Positions 60,208 through 64,000 of a DNA stretch of 64,000 nucleotides are shown piece after piece (within the stretch, counting starts at the first letter, position 1; the number at the start of each line of letters is the position of its first letter). The stretch covers positions 72,228,914 through 72,292,913 of the forward strand of contig CP154956.1 in the NCBI GenBank assembly GCA_039621445.1. The letters run 5' to 3'. The notes below the pieces were generated by a model, which worked only from the letters and a program-made list of their open reading frames with translations, searched no databases and was not told the DNA's origin. The stretch comes from Euglena gracilis. Lineage: Eukaryota; Euglenida; Euglenophyceae; Euglenales. The translations under genes and the position numbers were made by a program.

Positions 60208-63200
60208 TTATTGGGTCGTTTTCTGACCGATTCTCTTGTGCCTGATTGACCTGTGTATCAAAAATGCATTTCCGTTTTCATGTTGCTGAAGTGCACATGC
60301 AGCCTTGCTTGCAACAGATAAAATTTGCTGAAGTTGGGGGCGGCCAGTGGTTGCAACTGCCGTTCTTCCGTTCACAAAGCGCCATCCAGGAAATGCAGTA
60401 GTCATATAGTCCATTAACAAGGTTTCCTTCTTCCAGCTGTTTGGGCATTTTGCAGTTTTGATTTTTGGGTCCCCGTTCGACCCCATTCGGGCCCCCGTTT
60501 GGGCCCATTTCCAACCAGGGGAACCCTGGGGATTGGGGGGGGGGGAAGGGTCAGCCAGCAGCCTTTTTCCAGCCAGCCAAATTTTCCAGCCTCTGAGCTG
60601 GACCCCCCCCCCCTGGTCACCAAGCGACGTGCTGGCGGGAAAAAGGCTGCTGGCTGGCTGGGACCCCCGGGATGTCCACTTTGGCATAAGCGACAACACA
60701 ACAAACAACACTTCATTTTTTGGCAGATGAAAATTTGCCCAAAAATTTTGGTTGTGCAAAGCGAACAAAGCATCGCCAATATTCCAAAACAGTCTCTTTG
60801 AAAAACAAAATTTCTGAAGTAGTATAAAGCAAACATGCACAAACAGAGCGAGAAATCAGAGGATCAATGAAAAAAAATTCCCCAAACACACACACACACA
60901 CACAGACACACACACACACACACAACTTGCACAAACATAAACCTGTTCTCCAATTGGAAATTTTTGAGCCAGAAAAATGGGCACCTTTCAGGAGACACCC
61001 TAAACCTTGCAACATGCTTTGCACCTTCGCTCCAATGGACTACTGCATGCCGGGCGCAGCCCTTGGGTTCAAGACAGAGAGAAAGGCTCGCAGACATGCA
61101 CACGTCCAGTTAGGAACGATCTGGGTCAGACAACGTCGGCGGGCAATGCCCTCCGCCGCGCTACACATCCGTGCCCTCCACCCAGTGGGCCCTGGGCCAC
61201 CGTCGGGGCCAGCGTGTCACTGCGGTTCCGCCTCGGCCTCCGGCGGGGCGGCCGGAGCCTGTCCGCCAGCGAGGCGTACGCCCTGGCAATGCTCCGCACC
61301 GTCGCCGCCATCTCTTCGTAGTGGACCGCCATTTGGGCATGGAACTCTCGGTACGCCTGCGTGGCAGCAAAGTAACCACAGTCAAGCGTAAATACCTCCT
61401 CCAAAATCGACGGTTGCATCTGGTGAGGAATTTTGGTCTGGAACGCTGAGCCCCCTCTCCCAAATAACAACCCCCCCAAAAATAAGACCCCCTCCCCAAG
61501 AATAAGACCCCCTTACTGATTTTCACAGAAATCTAAAAACTAGACCCCCCCCCAAAATAAGATCCCACTCGAAATTTTTTGGAAATCCAAAAAATAGACC
61601 CCCCAAATTGTGAAAATTCCAGGATTTGACTTCAAAAGAAAAAATAACACCCCCCCCCAGTTTTGGGTCGCCGACCTCGATTTTCACCAAAAAAAAATTC
61701 CGGTTGAAAATGAGAATTCAGGGCAATAAATGACAAAAATGCGCCCTTGTGGACCTTCTGGCCTCCAAAAATCCCAACTTTTCGAAAAATTGCAAAAATG
61801 ACAAAAAAGGGTGGCTTTGGGTGTTATTTTGAGTCTTGTGGATTTTCGAGAAAATTCGAAAATTTGAAAGAAAGATGCCCCCTCCCCAAATAATCACCCC
61901 CTCGGGTGGACTTCATGGTGCCCAGACCCCCCCCCCAGCCCAAAGGGAGGTCCGCACCCCCCCCCCTGTCCAATCCAACTCTTATTCAAGCCGAGAAGCC
62001 ACAGAATTTTTTCACTGCTATTTTTTTAATTTTTCTCCATCCCTTCACACCATTTCTCCAGAATTTGTCAACCACCTGATTCGTTGTTTGGGGAAAAGGG
62101 AGCCGTTTCTCGAGAGGGGGGGGGTCATATTTGGGCAAAATTCAACGCGCCCAGGGGGGTTGTATACTTGGGGTTTACTTCACTGGCACCGCCACCAGTC
62201 ATCCTTCCTCAGATGGGGGATGCAGGCCCTCGACGACAAATCCCCCTCCCTATTACGCATTTAGCACATTCCTAAAAAGTGTTTGCAGGAACTTCGACAA
62301 CAAAGCGCCAAAAGTCCATACCACGTTCTGTTTGTTCCCTGGTAAGTGCTCACCCAGACAGAAACCCATGGGATTTTGAGTCCTCCAAGGTTGGTGCATA
62401 ATTAACAGCCCGTTGTGGACCCATCTGCCAAAAATGTTCATTGGGTGGGTGGAATTTTGAAATTTGGGCAAAATGGGGCCAAAGTTGGATGGATGTACGC
62501 TTTGGGTCTCGGAATTTTGATTTTCCTGCCCAAATAACCCCCCCAAACAAAAAACCCCTCCTGGGGGTCTTTAAATTTCTGCCCAAATAAAACCGGGTTT
62601 GATATTGGGGGGGCTTAAATGAAGAGCCACACCCACTGAATCCCAGTTTCTTCAAATTGACATGGCCCAGCACATTTGTCAGAAGCAGATCTGGTGGGAG
62701 CAACAAAAACATCAAACCTCCGCCTCCGCCGGGGTCCTTGGAGCTGCCACTTGAGACTGGCCGGCGTACGGTATGGACTGGCTGACGTGTGGAATCTGAA
62801 GTTGCTGTGGTCCTGACACAAGCAACACTTCATTTAGAAAGAGTTTGTGAATGCTGAACTTTTTTGCCATTCCACACAAACAAAAGATGTCAATTTCGGT
62901 GTACATGTTTGGTGCGGCGCAGTTCACAAATGTGAACCTGTGAACCCTTATCTGAGGCATGCACTGTCCAGTCATTCTCATTCATAATCATAATCACAAT
63001 CACAGTGCCACACCACCGGTTAGTTAGGATGGCAACAAATGCAACTTTGCATTTCATTTTCAGAAGATCAAGATCAAAGGAGTGGATGGACCACTTCTCA
63101 GCAACAAAACATGCCATGTTCGAGAAAGCATGGGAAAAGCATGGGGAGAACAACCTGCCTGACAATAACTAATGGCTGCCTGACAGAAACTGTCTGAGAG

Positions 63201-63984
63201 TTGTGCATTCAAAAGGGTAGAAATGCACCTGGGGCACTGCTCGCACTTTGAAGTAACTTATCTTACAATCAGGATAAAAATGACAGGAAACAAAAATTAT
63301 GCAAAACCACCCAATTTCCCACCATTTTTCCCGTATTTTTTCCTCTGTACCATTTCTACGCCTTTTTTGGGGGGAAAGCCACGCTCAGACACACTCAAAA
63401 ATTTCACACAAAAAAGACAGGGTATGGCATATATGGCCAATTTTGGGGTCTTTTTTTTTCTGATGAAAAATCACAGACACCCAGAAGACCATTTTTGAAA
63501 TTTTAAGTTGCCTTTTTGCTGAAATCTTTCCTCACAAGTGGGAAAATTTGCCCATTTCTGCGACCAGTTGAATATTCCCATCATTAAATATTCGGAAGTC
63601 AACGTTTTCCCATCACTTTTCCTCATCGATTTTCTTTCCTGTCATTCTCATTTTTGTCTGGGCATTCTTTCAACACTCGGCCAAAGCGCGGGGGAGATAC
63701 TTCAATTCCAATTACCCCTGTCAAAAATGCAGGTCAGGTGTTTGGTAGGATTTGGCATCAAATCTGAAATACAGTGCATGGAACTTACATTCTGTGGATG
63801 TGTTCATTACCACCAGCTGCAAAGCATTTTTCACACCGGAGCCAGCCTGAACCAGGAATTGCTGTTGGTGCGCAAACAATGGGACAGGGGGCGGACTCTC
63901 AACAGCAGCTGCAGTGGAGGATGGAGGCAGCGAAGCCTTCGTCCAAGAGAAATAACCCTTGGCATTAGAAGAGCAATCAACCAT
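60208..63984 (-). CDS. Gene H: unknown protein, multi-exon
   Basis: Exons in transcription order: 63984-63789 (SWTKASLPPSSTAAAVESPP, VPLFAHQQQFLVQAGSGVKN; strong donor GAAT|GTAAGT), a possible exon near 63165-63010 (FVAEKWSIHSFDLDLLKMKC), 62937-62718 (FTFVNCAAPNMYTEIDIFCL, KFSIHKLFLNEVLLVSGPQQ), 61445 to about 61130 (IPHQMQPSILEEVFTLDCGY, HYEEMAATVRSIARAYASLA, then an Arg/Pro-rich part) and 60436-60208 (FPGWRFVNGRTAVATTGRPQ, QQILSVASKAACALQQHENG; stop TAA). The helical 61.3-kb exon could form a coiled coil. Phases between some exons do not match, so junctions or an exon are missing. No family recognised. Confidence 0.45.
60470..60675. repeat. Dispersed repeat with AGCAGCCTTTTTCC / GGAAAAAGGCTGCT inverted motifs
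   Basis: CCAGCAGCCTTTTTCCAGCC at about 60557 and GGGAAAAAGGCTGCTGGC at about 60637 are inverted around a C tract and CCTCTGAGCTGG. The left part matches the exonised segment in gene C (25375-25437) and fragments at 404, 683, 33795, 51297 and 51660. Confidence 0.75.
60888..60923 (+). repeat. (CA)n microsatellite
   Basis: About 18 CA units with one GA interruption, in the gene H intron. Confidence 0.95.
61446..61935. mobile_element. Repeat element with AATAAGACCCCC units (copy 2, opposite to 37.4 kb)
   Basis: Both ends carry repeats such as AAATAACAACCCCCCC, AAAATAAGACCCCC and CCCCAAATAATCACCCCC. The core shares CTGGCCTCCAAAAATC and TTTGGGTGTTATTTTG with the 37.4-kb element in inverse orientation. 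Its left edge abuts the acceptor of the gene H exon at 61445. Confidence 0.65.
62250..62640. other. Gene H intron with repeat fragment
   Basis: No exon seen. Positions 62440-62610 carry GCCCAAATAA(C/A)CCCCCC and GGGTCT-type fragments resembling the AATAAGACCCCC elements. Confidence 0.35.
63190..63735. other. Gene H intron, AT-rich
   Basis: Open frames here (for example 63538-63770, plus) have no splice framing. I see no feature. Confidence 0.35.
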
Positions 63985-64000
63985 CCTTAGCGGACTGGGT

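Overview
This is a eukaryotic nuclear window. There are no bacterial-style operons. Coding potential is broken into short GC-rich blocks (about 50-420 bases) bounded by pyrimidine-rich AG acceptors and GT donors and separated by long AT-rich introns full of microsatellites, G/C homopolymers and dispersed foldback elements. Exons, splice sites and families were inferred by eye; there is no transcript evidence. The style (many long introns, secretory sugar transferases, a calponin-homology protein, a tyrosine-recombinase retrotransposon, many short TIR elements) suits a protist or alga with an expanded genome. A chromerid, dinoflagellate or stramenopile alga would fit, but I cannot place it.

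Plus strand, 1.9-25.8 kb. Gene A (1883-11298, 5' end possibly outside) has an N-terminal fimbrin-like calponin-homology domain spread over four exons and a C-terminal helical part ending at a clear stop. Gene B (about 12.2-15.1 kb) encodes a proline-rich protein of unknown function. Gene C (18.7-25.75 kb) looks like a type II membrane, fringe-like family 31 glycosyltransferase whose last exon has absorbed part of a dispersed repeat.

Centre, 26.0-30.1 kb, minus strand. A degenerate DIRS/Ngaro-type retrotransposon carries gag-like, reverse transcriptase (YLDD intact), RNase H and tyrosine recombinase (HxxR and Tyr motifs) regions, interrupted by frameshifts and stops. From 30 to 32 kb there are degenerate repeats and a CCGGG-rich minisatellite.

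Minus strand, 32.4-64 kb. Gene F (33.0-36.6 kb, unknown function) has an apparent 16-nt microexon supported by reading phase. Gene G (37.1-48.5 kb) is probably a second glycosyltransferase, with a GT8-like LDAD metal-binding segment. A signal-anchor first exon and a long second exon (54.2-54.9 kb) belong either to the 5' end of gene G or to a separate gene. Gene H (60.2-64.0 kb) is unrecognised.

The most striking part is 55.1-60.0 kb, which holds two copies of an apparently undescribed TIR element (2952 bp and 857 bp, each with a 5-bp target duplication) packed with TTTGCGC-N4-GCGCAAA hairpins. The smaller copy sits inside a second TIR element whose subterminal regions carry ATTCCGG arrays and which has its own 7-bp duplication. 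Several other foldback families occur elsewhere (2.9, 24.9, 34.8, 37.4, 38.0, 39.7, 41.7, 61.5 kb).
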